A stretch of 64,000 bases of DNA from Alterisphingorhabdus sp038748365 (GCA_038748365.1 JBCDIZ010000008.1:62001-126000); one strand, 5' to 3'. Positions 51,497-59,986 are shown, numbered from the stretch's first letter. Notes: generated from the sequence alone by a model not told the origin. Translations and numbers: made by a program.

Positions 51497-54253
51497 TCAG
51501 TCCATATTCGGACGCAGCCAGCGGCGGGCGGTATCGATATCGACATCGCGCCGTGCAGCATAATCGGTAAGCTGGTCCTCGCCGACACGCGCTACGCCAA
51601 AATAGTCCGATTCGGCATGACCGAAATAGAAGCCGGAAACCGCCGCTGTGGGCAGCATGGCGAAGCTTTCGGTCAGGGTAATACCGGTATTCTCAGTCGC
51701 ATTGAGCATATCGAACAATATCGGCTTCTGGCTGTGATCGGGGCAGGCAGGATAGCCGGGGGCTGGTCGGATACCGCGATATTGCTCACGGATCAGCGCT
51801 TCATTGGTGAGCTGCTCATCGGGCGCATAGCCCCATAATGTGGTACGGACATGCTGGTGCATCCGCTCGGCAAAGGACTCAGCCAGCCGGTCAGCCAGCG
51901 CTTTAAGCAATATGTCCGAATAGTCATCATGATCGGCCTTGAACCGTTCAAGGTGTTCATCAATGCCATGGCCGGTGGTGACGGCAAAACCCCCCATCCA
52001 ATCGCCTTCGGGGTCAATAAAATCGGCGAGACACATATTAGCGCGGCCTTCGCGCTTCTCCACCTGCTGGCGCAGGAATGGCATTCTTACCCAATCCTCC
52101 CCGGCACGGGGAGGGGGACTATCTGCTGCAGCGTTAGCGGAGGCAGATGGTGGAGGGGCACCCGCCGCTAATCCAGCGCTATCGGCCTGTGCCCCTCCAC
52201 CATCGCTGTGCGATGGTCCCCCTCCCCGTGCCGGGGAGGATTGGATCAGCACATCATCACCGTCGCGCTTGCATGGCCACAGACCGACCACCCCCTTGGC
52301 CGTCAGCCATTTCTCGGAGATGATTTTCTCCAGCATCTTCTGCGCGTCATCAAACAGGCTGCGCGCACTCGGGCCGACCACGGAATCATCAAGAATTTTG
52401 GGATAGACGCCCGCCAATTCCCAGCTGCGGAAGAACGGCGTCCAGTCAATCGTCTCGACCAGATCCTCCAGATCCCAGTCATCATAGACATGCAGACCCG
52501 GCTGTTTCACCGGCGTCGCCTTCATGCTCATATCCGCGACAAAGCCATTGGCGCGCGCTGTTTCCAGCGGCACCAGATTGGACTTGCCGCGGCCCTCGCG
52601 CTTGGCCCGCACCTCGGCATAGTCATTGGCGGTACGCTCGATAAACCCCTCAGCCTGCGTCTCGCTGACCAATGTAGAAGCGACACCGACAGCGCGGCTG
52701 GCATCGAGCACATACACCGTAGGGCCAGAATAGGCCGGAGCGATACGCAACGCGGTATGCACCTTGGAAGTGGTCGCGCCGCCGATCAGCAGCGGGCGAA
52801 CCATGTCCGCCTTTTCCATCTCCTCGGCGACGGTCACCATCTCATCAAGCGACGGGGTGATTAGCCCCGAAAGCCCGATCATATCAGCGTCATTCTCGTT
52901 CGCGGCTTTGAGGATATCCTGCCACGGCACCATCACGCCGAGATCGACAACCTCAAAGCCATTGCACTGCAGCACCACGCCGACGATATTCTTGCCGATA
53001 TCGTGCACATCGCCCTTGACCGTGGCCATGATGATCTTGCCCTTGCCTTTCGCGCCTTCTTCTTTCTCCGCCTCGATAAACGGGAAAAGATGCGCCACGG
53101 CTTTCTTCATCACACGCGCGGATTTCACCACCTGCGGCAGAAACATTTTGCCCGAACCGAACAGGTCGCCGACGACATTCATGCCGTCCATCAACGGTCC
53201 CTCAATCACCTCAATCGGCCTGCCGCCCCGTTCCTTCACCGCAAGCCGCATTTCCTCGGTGTCATCGACGATATGGGCGTCGATACCCTTGACCAGCGCA
53301 TGCTCCAGCCGCTTGGGCACATCATAGCCGCGCCATTCGGCAGCCGCCTTATCCTCTTCCTTGGACTTGCCACGGAAAGATTCGGCAAGTTCAATCAGGA
53401 TTTCGGTCGCATCGCCGCCGTTTTTCGGTTCGCGGTCGAGAATGACATCCTCACACGCTTCACGCAGAACCGGATCAATATCGTCATAAATGTCGAGCTG
53501 TCCGGCATTGACGATCGACATATCCAGCCCAGCAGGGATGGCGTGATAGAGAAACACGCTGTGCATCGCCCGGCGCACCGGCTCATTGCCGCGGAAACTG
53601 AATGACAGGTTGGAGAGGCCGCCGGAGAAATGCACATGCGGGCAGGCGGCTTTGATCTCCGCTACCGCCTCGATAAAGTCCAGCCCATAGCGGCGATGTT
53701 CGTCAATGCCGGTAGCCACCGCAAAAACATTAGGGTCGAAGATAATATCTTCGGGCGGGAAACCCATACCAGTGAGCAGTTTATAGGCGCGGGTGCAAAT
53801 CTCTACCTTGCGCTCTTTGGTGTCAGCCTGACCGGTCTCGTCAAACGCCATCACCACCACAGCGGCACCATAGGCCATGCATTTACGCGCATGGGCGAGA
53901 AACTCCTCCTCGCCTTCCTTCATGCTGATCGAGTTGACGATAGGTTTGCCCGAAACGCATTTCAGCCCCGCCTCAATCACCGACCATTTGGAGGAGTCGA
54001 TCATAAACGGCACCCGGGCGATATCCGGTTCGGCAGCGATCAGCTTGAGAAAGCGGGTCATCGCCTTCTCGGCATCGAGCAGGCCCTCATCCATATTGAT
54101 GTCGATAATCTGCGCGCCATTCTCCACCTGCTGCCGCGCAACTTCGACGGCAGCATCATAATCGTCATTCATGATCAGCTTTTTAAAGCGCGCCGATCCG
54201 GTAACGTTGGTGCGCTCGCCGATATTGACGAATTGGGTGGAGGATTGGGTCAT
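51497..54253 (-). CDS. metH: cobalamin-dependent methionine synthase, pterin/B12/activation part
   Basis: 918 residues from MTQSSTQFVNIGERTNVTGS. Domains in order: methyltetrahydrofolate (pterin)-binding barrel (~1-300), four-helix cap, B12-binding Rossmann domain with DVHDIGKNIVGVVLQCNGFE, and the C-terminal AdoMet activation domain (RPAPGYPACP, LTESFAMLPTAAVSGFYFGH). With the separately encoded homocysteine-binding part it makes methionine. Residues ~670-721 are an extra stretch encoded by a palindromic element, between DDVLIQ and MPFLRQQVEKREG. The in-frame codons before the ATG are a read-through of repeat B and are not proposed as coding. Confidence 0.96.
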   Translation of the reverse strand: MTQSSTQFVNIGERTNVTGSARFKKLIMNDDYDAAVEVARQQVENGAQIIDINMDEGLLDAEKAMTRFLKLIAAEPDIARVPFMIDSSKWSVIEAGLKCVSGKPIVNSISMKEGEEEFLAHARKCMAYGAAVVVMAFDETGQADTKERKVEICTRAYKLLTGMGFPPEDIIFDPNVFAVATGIDEHRRYGLDFIEAVAEIKAACPHVHFSGGLSNLSFSFRGNEPVRRAMHSVFLYHAIPAGLDMSIVNAGQLDIYDDIDPVLREACEDVILDREPKNGGDATEILIELAESFRGKSKEEDKAAAEWRGYDVPKRLEHALVKGIDAHIVDDTEEMRLAVKERGGRPIEVIEGPLMDGMNVVGDLFGSGKMFLPQVVKSARVMKKAVAHLFPFIEAEKEEGAKGKGKIIMATVKGDVHDIGKNIVGVVLQCNGFEVVDLGVMVPWQDILKAANENDADMIGLSGLITPSLDEMVTVAEEMEKADMVRPLLIGGATTSKVHTALRIAPAYSGPTVYVLDASRAVGVASTLVSETQAEGFIERTANDYAEVRAKREGRGKSNLVPLETARANGFVADMSMKATPVKQPGLHVYDDWDLEDLVETIDWTPFFRSWELAGVYPKILDDSVVGPSARSLFDDAQKMLEKIISEKWLTAKGVVGLWPCKRDGDDVLIQSSPARGGGPSHSDGGGAQADSAGLAAGAPPPSASANAAADSPPPRAGEDWVRMPFLRQQVEKREGRANMCLADFIDPEGDWMGGFAVTTGHGIDEHLERFKADHDDYSDILLKALADRLAESFAERMHQHVRTTLWGYAPDEQLTNEALIREQYRGIRPAPGYPACPDHSQKPILFDMLNATENTGITLTESFAMLPTAAVSGFYFGHAESDYFGVARVGEDQLTDYAARRDVDIDTARRWLRPNMD
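52091..52244. mobile_element. family E palindromic element inserted in frame in metH
   Basis: Perfect 29-bp terminal inverted repeats at 52091-52119 and 52216-52244 (core CCTCCCCGGCACGGGGAGG) and a second perfect 13-bp pair, GGTGGAGGGGCAC/GTGCCCCTCCACC (52149-52161 with 52189-52201). In the metH2 frame it adds about 50 Pro/Ala/Gly-rich residues (SSPARGGG...PPPRAGEDW) without a stop. The insertion is a multiple of three, so the enzyme stays in frame. It resembles, in behaviour, the Rickettsia palindromic elements. Confidence 0.85.
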
Positions 54254-54268
54254 TCTTTTCTCTAAGTT

Positions 54269-54366
54269 CCCCTCCCGTTTACGGGAGGGGTTAGGGGTGG
54301 GTCTGTCCGGAAGGTGGAACTTTCGTTTCAGGCCCACCCCCGGCCCCTCCCGCAAGCGAGAGGGGA
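54269..54366. repeat. family B palindromic element between metH1 and metH2
   Basis: Two outer hairpins, CCCCTCCCG-TTTA-CGGGAGGGG (54269-54290) and CCCCTCCCGCAAGCGAGAGGGG (54343-54366), bracket an inner inverted pair, GGGGTGGG and CCCACCCC. The left hairpin lies 16 bp upstream of the metH2 start, so its GGGAGGGG strand could take part in, or mask, ribosome binding. Confidence 0.85.
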
Positions 54367-54373
54367 GAAACTG

Positions 54374-55420
54374 TTACGCCGCCATGGTGAAAGGTTCGAG
54401 ACCTGATAGCCGCGTCTGCACCACAACCTCGGGAATGGTACGTGGCGCTTCGCCATCAACTATCTGAGCCATTGCCGCGATATGGCCCGGTGTCGTGCCG
54501 CAACAGCCGCCAACGACATTCACCAGACCGTCTTCTACCCAATGGCCGACCTGCGCCGCCGTCTGTTCGGGTGTCTCATCATATTCGCCAAGATCATTGG
54601 GCAGCCCGGCATTGGGATAAGCCATGATCAGCGTATCCGATGCATTGGCAAGCGCAGCCAGATGCGGCCTGAGCTGATCAGCGCCAAAGGAGCAGTTCAG
54701 CCCTATGGTCAGCGGTTTGACATGACGGATGGCGTGCCAGAAGCCCTCAACTGTATGCCCCGACAAATTGCGTCCTGCCATATCAGTGATGGTCATCGAG
54801 ATCATCAGCGGCACATCGCGTCCAGCGGCCAGCGCTGCCTCCTGCGCCGCCATCGCCGCCACCTTGGCATTCAGTGTATCGAAGATCGTCTCGACTAGGA
54901 TGAAATCCACGCCGCCTTCAATCAAGGCATCGCACTGCGCACGATAGACGGCCAGCATCTCATCAAAGTCCACCTCACGAAAGCCCGGATCATTGACATC
55001 GGGCGATAGCGACAGCGTCTTGTTGGTCGGGCCAATGGCGCCAGCAACAAAGCGCGGGCGGCCATCCTTGGCCGTCGCGCGGTCACACGCCTCACGCGCC
55101 ACCCGCGCCGAAGCGATATTGATGTCGCGCACCAGATGCTCGGCCTCATAATCGGCCTGGCTGATTGAATTGGCGCTGAAGGTATTAGTCTCGATTATAT
55201 CCGATCCAGCGGCCAGATATTCATCATGAATATCGGCCAGCACATCGGGCCGGGTCAGCGCCAATATATCGTTATTGCCCTTCTGATCGGCGCTAAGTTC
55301 AAGGTCGCCGCGATAGTCCGCTTCTTGCAGATTGCGGTTCTGAATCGCGGTGCCATAGCCACCATCGAACAGCATAATGCGCTCCTCAGCGATCTTTGTA
55401 AGTTGCTCGCGCGCGCTCAT
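54374..55420 (-). CDS. metH: homocysteine-binding subunit of methionine synthase
   Basis: 348 residues from MSAREQLTKIAEERIMLFDG. This is the homocysteine S-methyltransferase barrel with its zinc cysteines (GLNCSFGADQ and VVGGCCGTTPGHI). It corresponds to the N-terminal module of E. coli MetH; sphingomonads encode it as a separate gene. Its start overlaps the metF stop (ATGA), so translation is coupled. Upstream in-frame residues lie inside metF and were not included. Confidence 0.93.
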   Translation of the reverse strand: MSAREQLTKIAEERIMLFDGGYGTAIQNRNLQEADYRGDLELSADQKGNNDILALTRPDVLADIHDEYLAAGSDIIETNTFSANSISQADYEAEHLVRDINIASARVAREACDRATAKDGRPRFVAGAIGPTNKTLSLSPDVNDPGFREVDFDEMLAVYRAQCDALIEGGVDFILVETIFDTLNAKVAAMAAQEAALAAGRDVPLMISMTITDMAGRNLSGHTVEGFWHAIRHVKPLTIGLNCSFGADQLRPHLAALANASDTLIMAYPNAGLPNDLGEYDETPEQTAAQVGHWVEDGLVNVVGGCCGTTPGHIAAMAQIVDGEAPRTIPEVVVQTRLSGLEPFTMAA

Positions 55421-56364
55421 TCCGCCGCCTCCTTCAGAGCCGACCCCTTGGCGCGGATGCCGAGCAAATGGCAGATAGCAAAGCTGAGATCTGCACGGTT
55501 CAGGGTATAGAAATGGAAATGGCGCACACCACCAGCATAAAGCCGACGGCACATTTCTGCTGCAACCGTAGCCGCAACCAACTGGCGGGTCGCGGGGTGA
55601 TCATCCAGCCCCTCAAACAGATCATCCATCCATTGCGGAATTTGCGCACCGCACATGCCAGAGAATTTGCGGGTTTGCGCCACGTTCGACACAGGCAGGA
55701 TGCCCGGCGTGATTTCGGCATCAATCCCCGCCGCCGCGGCGGCATCGCGGAAACGGAAATAGGCATCGGGCGAGAAGAAGAACTGGGTGATCGCGCGGCT
55801 GGCCCCGGCATCGAGTTTGCGTTTCAGATTATCCAGATCGGCCTGCGGGCAATCCGCCTCCGGATGTGTCTCGGGATAGGCAGCGACGGAAATATCGAAC
55901 GGCGCGATTTCTTTGAGACCGCGCACCAGATCGGCGGCGCTGGCATAGCCTTCAGGGTGTGGCACAAATCCGCTATCACCTTCGGGCGGATCGCCGCGCA
56001 GCGCGACGATATGGCGCACACCGGCGGCCCAATATTGCTCGGCTACCTCACGGATTTCGTCTTTGCTGGCATTGACGCAGGTCAGATGCGCCGCCGCAGG
56101 AACTTCTGTCTCGCGGATAATTCGCGCCACTGTCGCATGGGTACGCTCGCGCGTTGAGCCACCTGCACCATAGGTAACCGAGACGAAACGCGGCCCCAAA
56201 GGTGCCAGCGTCGTCATCGTATTCCAAAGAGTCTCTTCCATCTTTGCGCTTTTGGGCGGGAAGAACTCAAACGATGTTTCGACATCATCGCCGGAAAGCC
56301 CGGCAAAAAGTGGCGTATCAAGCGCAGTGCGCGCTTCTTTTAACTGATCAAGCGAAAGCGTCAT
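55417..56364 (-). CDS. metF: 5,10-methylenetetrahydrofolate reductase
   Basis: 315 residues. Features include TSFEFFPPKSAKMEETLWNT, SVTYGAGGSTRERTHATV, AAHLTCVNASKDEIREVAEQ, GVRHIVALRGDPPEG and the FFFSPDAYFRFRDA flavin-domain strand. The enzyme reduces methylene-THF to methyl-THF, the methyl donor for MetH encoded next to it. Its start overlaps the arsR/methyltransferase stop and its stop overlaps the metH1 start, so all three are translationally coupled. Confidence 0.97.
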   Translation of the reverse strand: MTLSLDQLKEARTALDTPLFAGLSGDDVETSFEFFPPKSAKMEETLWNTMTTLAPLGPRFVSVTYGAGGSTRERTHATVARIIRETEVPAAAHLTCVNASKDEIREVAEQYWAAGVRHIVALRGDPPEGDSGFVPHPEGYASAADLVRGLKEIAPFDISVAAYPETHPEADCPQADLDNLKRKLDAGASRAITQFFFSPDAYFRFRDAAAAAGIDAEITPGILPVSNVAQTRKFSGMCGAQIPQWMDDLFEGLDDHPATRQLVAATVAAEMCRRLYAGGVRHFHFYTLNRADLSFAICHLLGIRAKGSALKEAAE

Positions 56365-57386
56365 AAAGAACGCGCCTTCCTGTTTTGCAAATGTGTTGGG
56401 GAAAGAGAGGAATCACTGTCAGCATCGGGTCGCGCATTTTGCGCCTTCACCGCTTTGCCGACCCAGATTTTGATCGTCAGCGGTTCACCCTTTAATTCTC
56501 GGCTTTCCGAAAGCGTGATACCCGATGCGGCCATAAAGTCGCGTATCTGCGCATCGGCAAAACCAAGACGCGCATGGGCGTCGCGGCTGCGCAATTCTTC
56601 CAGCGCGTGCGGGGCAAAATCAATAATCGCCACCGTACCACCCGGTGTCAGAGCACGGCCAATCTCATCAAATACAGCCCCCGGATTATCGGCATAGTGC
56701 AGAGCCTGATGCATGAGGATGCAGTCAAAACGATTATCTTCCACCGGTAATTGATAAAAATCACCTAGCAGCAGATCGACCCGATCCGGTCCCAGCGTCT
56801 CCAACTTGGCCCGCGCCAGCCGTAGCATTTCAGGGCTCTTGTCGATCGCAGTGGCATGGCCGGCCCGATCAGCCAGCAATTCCACCATCCGGCCAGTGCC
56901 AGTGCCGAGGTCAAGCATATCGCCCAGTTCTGCGCCCAGCATATCGAGCAATGCCGCCTCTACTTTGTCATCAGGCTGATGTAATGAGCGAATGGCATCC
57001 CATTCATCGGCATGAGCAGCAAAATAGCGCGCGGCCTGTTCTGCGCGCTGGGCGCGAATAGCTTCCAACTGGGCGATATCCGCCTCACGCTGCGCCGCCA
57101 TATCAGCGCTGAGAAAATCATGCTGCACCAGCAACTGATGTAGCAAGTCAGCACTGGCAATGCCGGAAGAAGCGATATTCAGGCGTAGAAACACCCAACT
57201 GCCTTCTTTGCGGCGCTCGGCAAGTCCGGCTTCAACCAATATACGAACATGGCGCGAAACCCGTGGCTGACTCTGGTCCAAAACCAGCGCCAGTTCCCCC
57301 ACGGCAAGCTCCATCTGCTGCAAAAGCAGCATGATGCGCAGCCGAGTCTCATCGGCAAGAGCACGAAATGTAGCGAGCATATCCAT
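56361..57386 (-). CDS. ArsR-family HTH fused to a SAM-dependent methyltransferase
   Basis: 341 residues. Residues 1-~75 are an ArsR/SmtB winged helix (LADETRLRIMLLLQQMELAV, LVLDQSQPRVSRHVRILVEA) without metal-binding cysteines. From ~140 on is a class I methyltransferase with the SAM motif DLGTGTGRM (159-167). It heads the methionine operon, and the palindrome between its -35 and -10 is the probable binding site of its own N-terminal domain. The C-terminal domain would sense SAM or SAH (inference). ATG 57386 or 57380 is the start; an upstream TTG (57392) lies too close to the predicted transcription start. Confidence 0.9.
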   Translation of the reverse strand: MDMLATFRALADETRLRIMLLLQQMELAVGELALVLDQSQPRVSRHVRILVEAGLAERRKEGSWVFLRLNIASSGIASADLLHQLLVQHDFLSADMAAQREADIAQLEAIRAQRAEQAARYFAAHADEWDAIRSLHQPDDKVEAALLDMLGAELGDMLDLGTGTGRMVELLADRAGHATAIDKSPEMLRLARAKLETLGPDRVDLLLGDFYQLPVEDNRFDCILMHQALHYADNPGAVFDEIGRALTPGGTVAIIDFAPHALEELRSRDAHARLGFADAQIRDFMAASGITLSESRELKGEPLTIKIWVGKAVKAQNARPDADSDSSLSPTHLQNRKARSL

Positions 57387-57396
57387 CACCAAATAT

Positions 57397-57425
57397 CATA
57401 TAAAGATTTCTTTATATGAGGTCAA
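57397..57425 (-). promoter_or_regulatory. promoter with embedded operator of the methionine operon
   Basis: On the minus strand TTGACC (57425-57420) and TATATG (57402-57397) are exactly 17 bp apart. A perfect palindrome with arms CATATAAAG and CTTTATATG (4-base spacer, 57397-57418) covers the spacer and the -10 element, so a bound repressor would block RNA polymerase. Transcription should start near 57390, only ~4-10 bases before the start codon, so the mRNA would be almost leaderless. Confidence 0.75.
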
Positions 57426-57551
57426 TCGCCCAATATATGCGGTATTTTAAACAATGTTACACTATCTGGCGCACCAGATGGTCGCTTCACCATTGCCATG
57501 TTCCATTACGTCTATTAATGACGTCGCGGATTTTCAATGGAGTATGAGATC

Positions 57552-57899
57552 ATGACCAAGTTTAACCGTTCACTGATTATGGCTGCACCGCTGGCTCTGG
57601 CCCTCGTTGCTTGTGGCGAAACCGCAACTGACGAAGCTACCGAGTCGGAAACTGCTGCTGAAGAAACCATGGAAGCTGCTGAAGGCGAAGCCATGACCGC
57701 TGAAGGCGCTGCTGCTGAAGGCGAAGAAGCTGCTGAAGGTGCTGCCGCTGAAGGCGAAGAAGCTGCTGAAGGTGCTGTAGAAGAAGGCAAGACAGCAGTT
57801 GAAGAAGCTATCGACGATGCAAAAGCAAAAGCTGAAGAAAAAGCTGACGAAGCTGCTGCAAAGGCAGTTGACAAAGCCGCTGACAAAATCGGTCTCTAA
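57552..57899 (+). CDS. small Ala/Glu-rich lipoprotein
   Basis: 115 residues. The signal ends in LVACG, a lipobox with the lipidated cysteine at residue ~21. The mature part is almost entirely Ala, Glu, Gly, Lys and Asp. It contains two and a half 11-residue repeats (AEGAAAEGEEA) and then an amphipathic helix with regularly spaced Lys (VEEAIDDAKAKAEEKADEAA). The composition suggests an extended acidic helix, as in small envelope-tethering or LEA-like lipoproteins. I do not recognise a family. The chosen ATG is the one directly before the signal peptide. Confidence 0.8.
   Translation: MTKFNRSLIMAAPLALALVACGETATDEATESETAAEETMEAAEGEAMTAEGAAAEGEEAAEGAAAEGEEAAEGAVEEGKTAVEEAIDDAKAKAEEKADEAAAKAVDKAADKIGL
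57699..57788 (+). repeat. 33-bp tandem repeat inside the small lipoprotein gene
   Basis: GCTGAAGGCGCTGCTGCTG... is repeated at 57699-57731 and 57732-57764 with only two or so differences, with a partial third unit up to ~57788. It encodes the 11-residue units AEGAAAEGEEA. Copy number may vary between strains. Confidence 0.8.
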
Positions 57900-57920
57900 T
57901 TGAAGAGACCGTTTACGCTT

Positions 57921-58154
57921 ATGCGTAAGCAGGGCTTCGGCCCAAAGCTTTTCCCGCATGCTGTCATGGCATCTTTGCTGCTGACAGCATGCGGACCAGC
58001 TGAAAACGACCCGGGCCCGGGTGGCGTAACCGCCGGAGAGGCCAAAATGCTTGATGAAGCAGCAGAAATGCTTGATGCCCGTCAGGCGGATTATGGATCA
58101 GCCGTTCAGCAAGAACAGATCTCCGCTAATGGCAATGGCGAAGCGGACCAATAG
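57921..58154 (+). CDS. small lipoprotein, function unknown
   Basis: 77 residues from ATG 57921 (MRKQGFGPKLFPHAVMASLL). The lipobox LLTACGP predicts lipidation. The mature chain is short and acidic (GEAKMLDEAAEMLDARQADY), probably helical. A TTG at 57900 could add 7 residues, but it lies inside a small hairpin (GGTCTCT at 57891-57897 with AGAGACC at 57904-57910) that also covers the stop codon of the previous gene. The two lipoprotein genes lie 21 bp apart. Confidence 0.6.
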   Translation: MRKQGFGPKLFPHAVMASLLLTACGPAENDPGPGGVTAGEAKMLDEAAEMLDARQADYGSAVQQEQISANGNGEADQ

Positions 58155-58206
58155 TCCACACTATCCAACCGGGTATTCTTAAAAACAGAAACTGTTTCCG
58201 CAAGCC

Positions 58207-59334
58207 TTATGGGCGATGTGTATTGGCCACTGCTCGCGATACATTCTGCATGAGTGTCATCCGCTTGGGGATCGGCGCAGTCGTATCAGCCAGCATCACC
58301 ACAACAGCATAGCGCGTGCCATCTGGTGCAGTCATTATCCCGATATCATTATAGCCGGTCGAAATTGGCGCCAGCACCTGGCCCGTGCCGGTCTTGTGCG
58401 CAAACTGCCATCCCGTCGGCACACCGCCTTTGAGGCGCTTGGGGCCGCTGCGGGTGCGGCTCATTACATCGAGAATCAGCTTGGTTGATTCGGGCGAAAG
58501 AAGATCGCCGCGCGCGAGCTTGGACAGCGCACCGGTAATCGCATCGGGGCTGGCGCCGTCAATCGGGTCCTCCAGATAAGCATTCAACGCCTTGCGTCGT
58601 GCTTCATAGGATTGCTTGGCGCGTTCAGCCTGAAAGGCGCGGCCTTCGGACATATATTGCCGCCACTCAATTCCGGCAATCTGGCTCTGTAACAATCGCT
58701 CGCCGGGACCAAAGCGTATCTGGCCCAATTCATTGCGCGCAATAAAATCACGCACCGCATCCGGTCCACCGGCATGGCGCAGCAATGCATCATTGGCGCT
58801 ATTATCGCTGCGGGTAATCGCCTGATCGAGCAGTGAACGCACCGTCTCGACAATTTCGCCCTCACGCTTCACCCGCGCCGCCATGGGCTGGTGAAACAGG
58901 GTCAGATCATTCGGGCCAATACGGATCTTGTCATCAAGGCTGACTTTGCCCTGATCAACCTTGTCGAGCAGCGTCAGCGCCACCCAAAGTTTGGAAACGC
59001 TTTGTTGCGGGAAATATTGGTCACCGCGATGCGACACCGACCAATCGCCATCAATACGCCGCACCGCTATGCCTGTCTTGCCGGGGAAAGTACGCCACAA
59101 GTCAAACAATTGCGTTTTCAGTGCTGCAGGCACCTGAGTGCTGGTGGAGCGCCCTGGTAAGGGAACAGCCGGTGCTGTTGCGACAGCTCTGGCTGGTGCC
59201 TCTGAAGGCGGCGCTGACTGGACCTGGCCATTGCTTGGCGATACGCAAGCCATGGAGGCCATAAGCAATGGCATGGAAAGGGCAAAGCGAAGTGGAGGCA
59301 CAGAGAAAAGCATAGGCATTATTATCGCTCGCAT
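58207..59334 (-). CDS. class A beta-lactamase-like serine hydrolase, lipoprotein
   Basis: 375 residues with a lipoprotein-like signal (LLMASMACV, Cys30). The class A motifs are present: SVSK (Ser112, Lys115), SDN (176-178) and KTG (314-316). In the omega-loop position Glu212 of PGERLLQ lines up with Glu166 of class A enzymes, but the residue corresponding to Asn170 is Gln216. About 40 extra residues (217-255) follow that loop. Chromosomal proteins of this type in sphingomonads may be weak beta-lactamases or peptidoglycan-modifying enzymes; resistance is not claimed. The ATG at 59334 was chosen over an upstream TTG. Confidence 0.85.
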   Translation of the reverse strand: MRAIIMPMLFSVPPLRFALSMPLLMASMACVSPSNGQVQSAPPSEAPARAVATAPAVPLPGRSTSTQVPAALKTQLFDLWRTFPGKTGIAVRRIDGDWSVSHRGDQYFPQQSVSKLWVALTLLDKVDQGKVSLDDKIRIGPNDLTLFHQPMAARVKREGEIVETVRSLLDQAITRSDNSANDALLRHAGGPDAVRDFIARNELGQIRFGPGERLLQSQIAGIEWRQYMSEGRAFQAERAKQSYEARRKALNAYLEDPIDGASPDAITGALSKLARGDLLSPESTKLILDVMSRTRSGPKRLKGGVPTGWQFAHKTGTGQVLAPISTGYNDIGIMTAPDGTRYAVVVMLADTTAPIPKRMTLMQNVSRAVANTHRP

Positions 59335-59430
59335 AAGATTTACCAATGATGAAAGTGGATAAATCGTGCCGCGCAGTGCCTAAATTGTTGAGCTAAATGC
59401 GATAAAAGATTCCGCATTTACGACAAGTTG

Positions 59431-59832
59431 TTAGCGGCAGCTTCCCACATGACGCGCTTCGACACTGAACTGAAACGGCGCATTATTGAACAGGCCTTGC
59501 GAATTAATCTGCGCGAGGCCCGAATTCTCCATTTTCAGTGAGGTATAGCCATGGCCCTTATTGCCACACTGATAATAGATATAGCCTTCATCGCCTTTTT
59601 CGCGCAGCACCTCGCGCTTGCACAGCGGCCCGCGATGCCGCAATTGCAGCAATTGTTTGCGATCGCGCACACACACTCTGTCCACCTTTTCACCATTGGC
59701 CCGGTCACGGATTTCCCACATGCCAAGCTTCAGGGAGCTGAGCCAGGGCATAGCATCCTGCGCCGACACTGGCGCCGCCAGCGGACTGAGCAGCACTGAA
59801 GCCGCAATCAGAAATTTGCCCAAAAAACGCAT
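59431..59832 (-). CDS. DUF3617-like secreted protein
   Basis: 133 residues with a signal peptide (ASVLLSPLAAPVSAQ). The mature protein has LKLGMWEIRDR, VCVRDRKQLLQLRHRG, CKREV, IYYQCGNKGHGYTSLKMENS and QGLFNNAPFQFSVEARHVGS, with four cysteines spaced for two disulfides. This resembles a DUF3617-type family common in sphingomonads. The function is unknown. It lies between the beta-lactamase-like gene and hslO, all on the minus strand. Confidence 0.75.
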   Translation of the reverse strand: MRFLGKFLIAASVLLSPLAAPVSAQDAMPWLSSLKLGMWEIRDRANGEKVDRVCVRDRKQLLQLRHRGPLCKREVLREKGDEGYIYYQCGNKGHGYTSLKMENSGLAQINSQGLFNNAPFQFSVEARHVGSCR

Positions 59833-59986
59833 TATGCCAGCTTCACCTTCTCAATTATTCCAAGCCCTTATCCTCTACATAGTAAAGAAATGGGGCGATT
59901 TCATGGTGATTTCGGGCACAAACTGTAAATACAGCACGTAAAAAGGGCAGAAAAGTGCGAAAAAGCTGCCAAAACGGATATAGTCT

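Noticed and set aside
54254..54355. 34-residue N-terminal extension of metH2
   Set aside because: It is a read-through of repeat B; the ATG at 54253 matches the family start.
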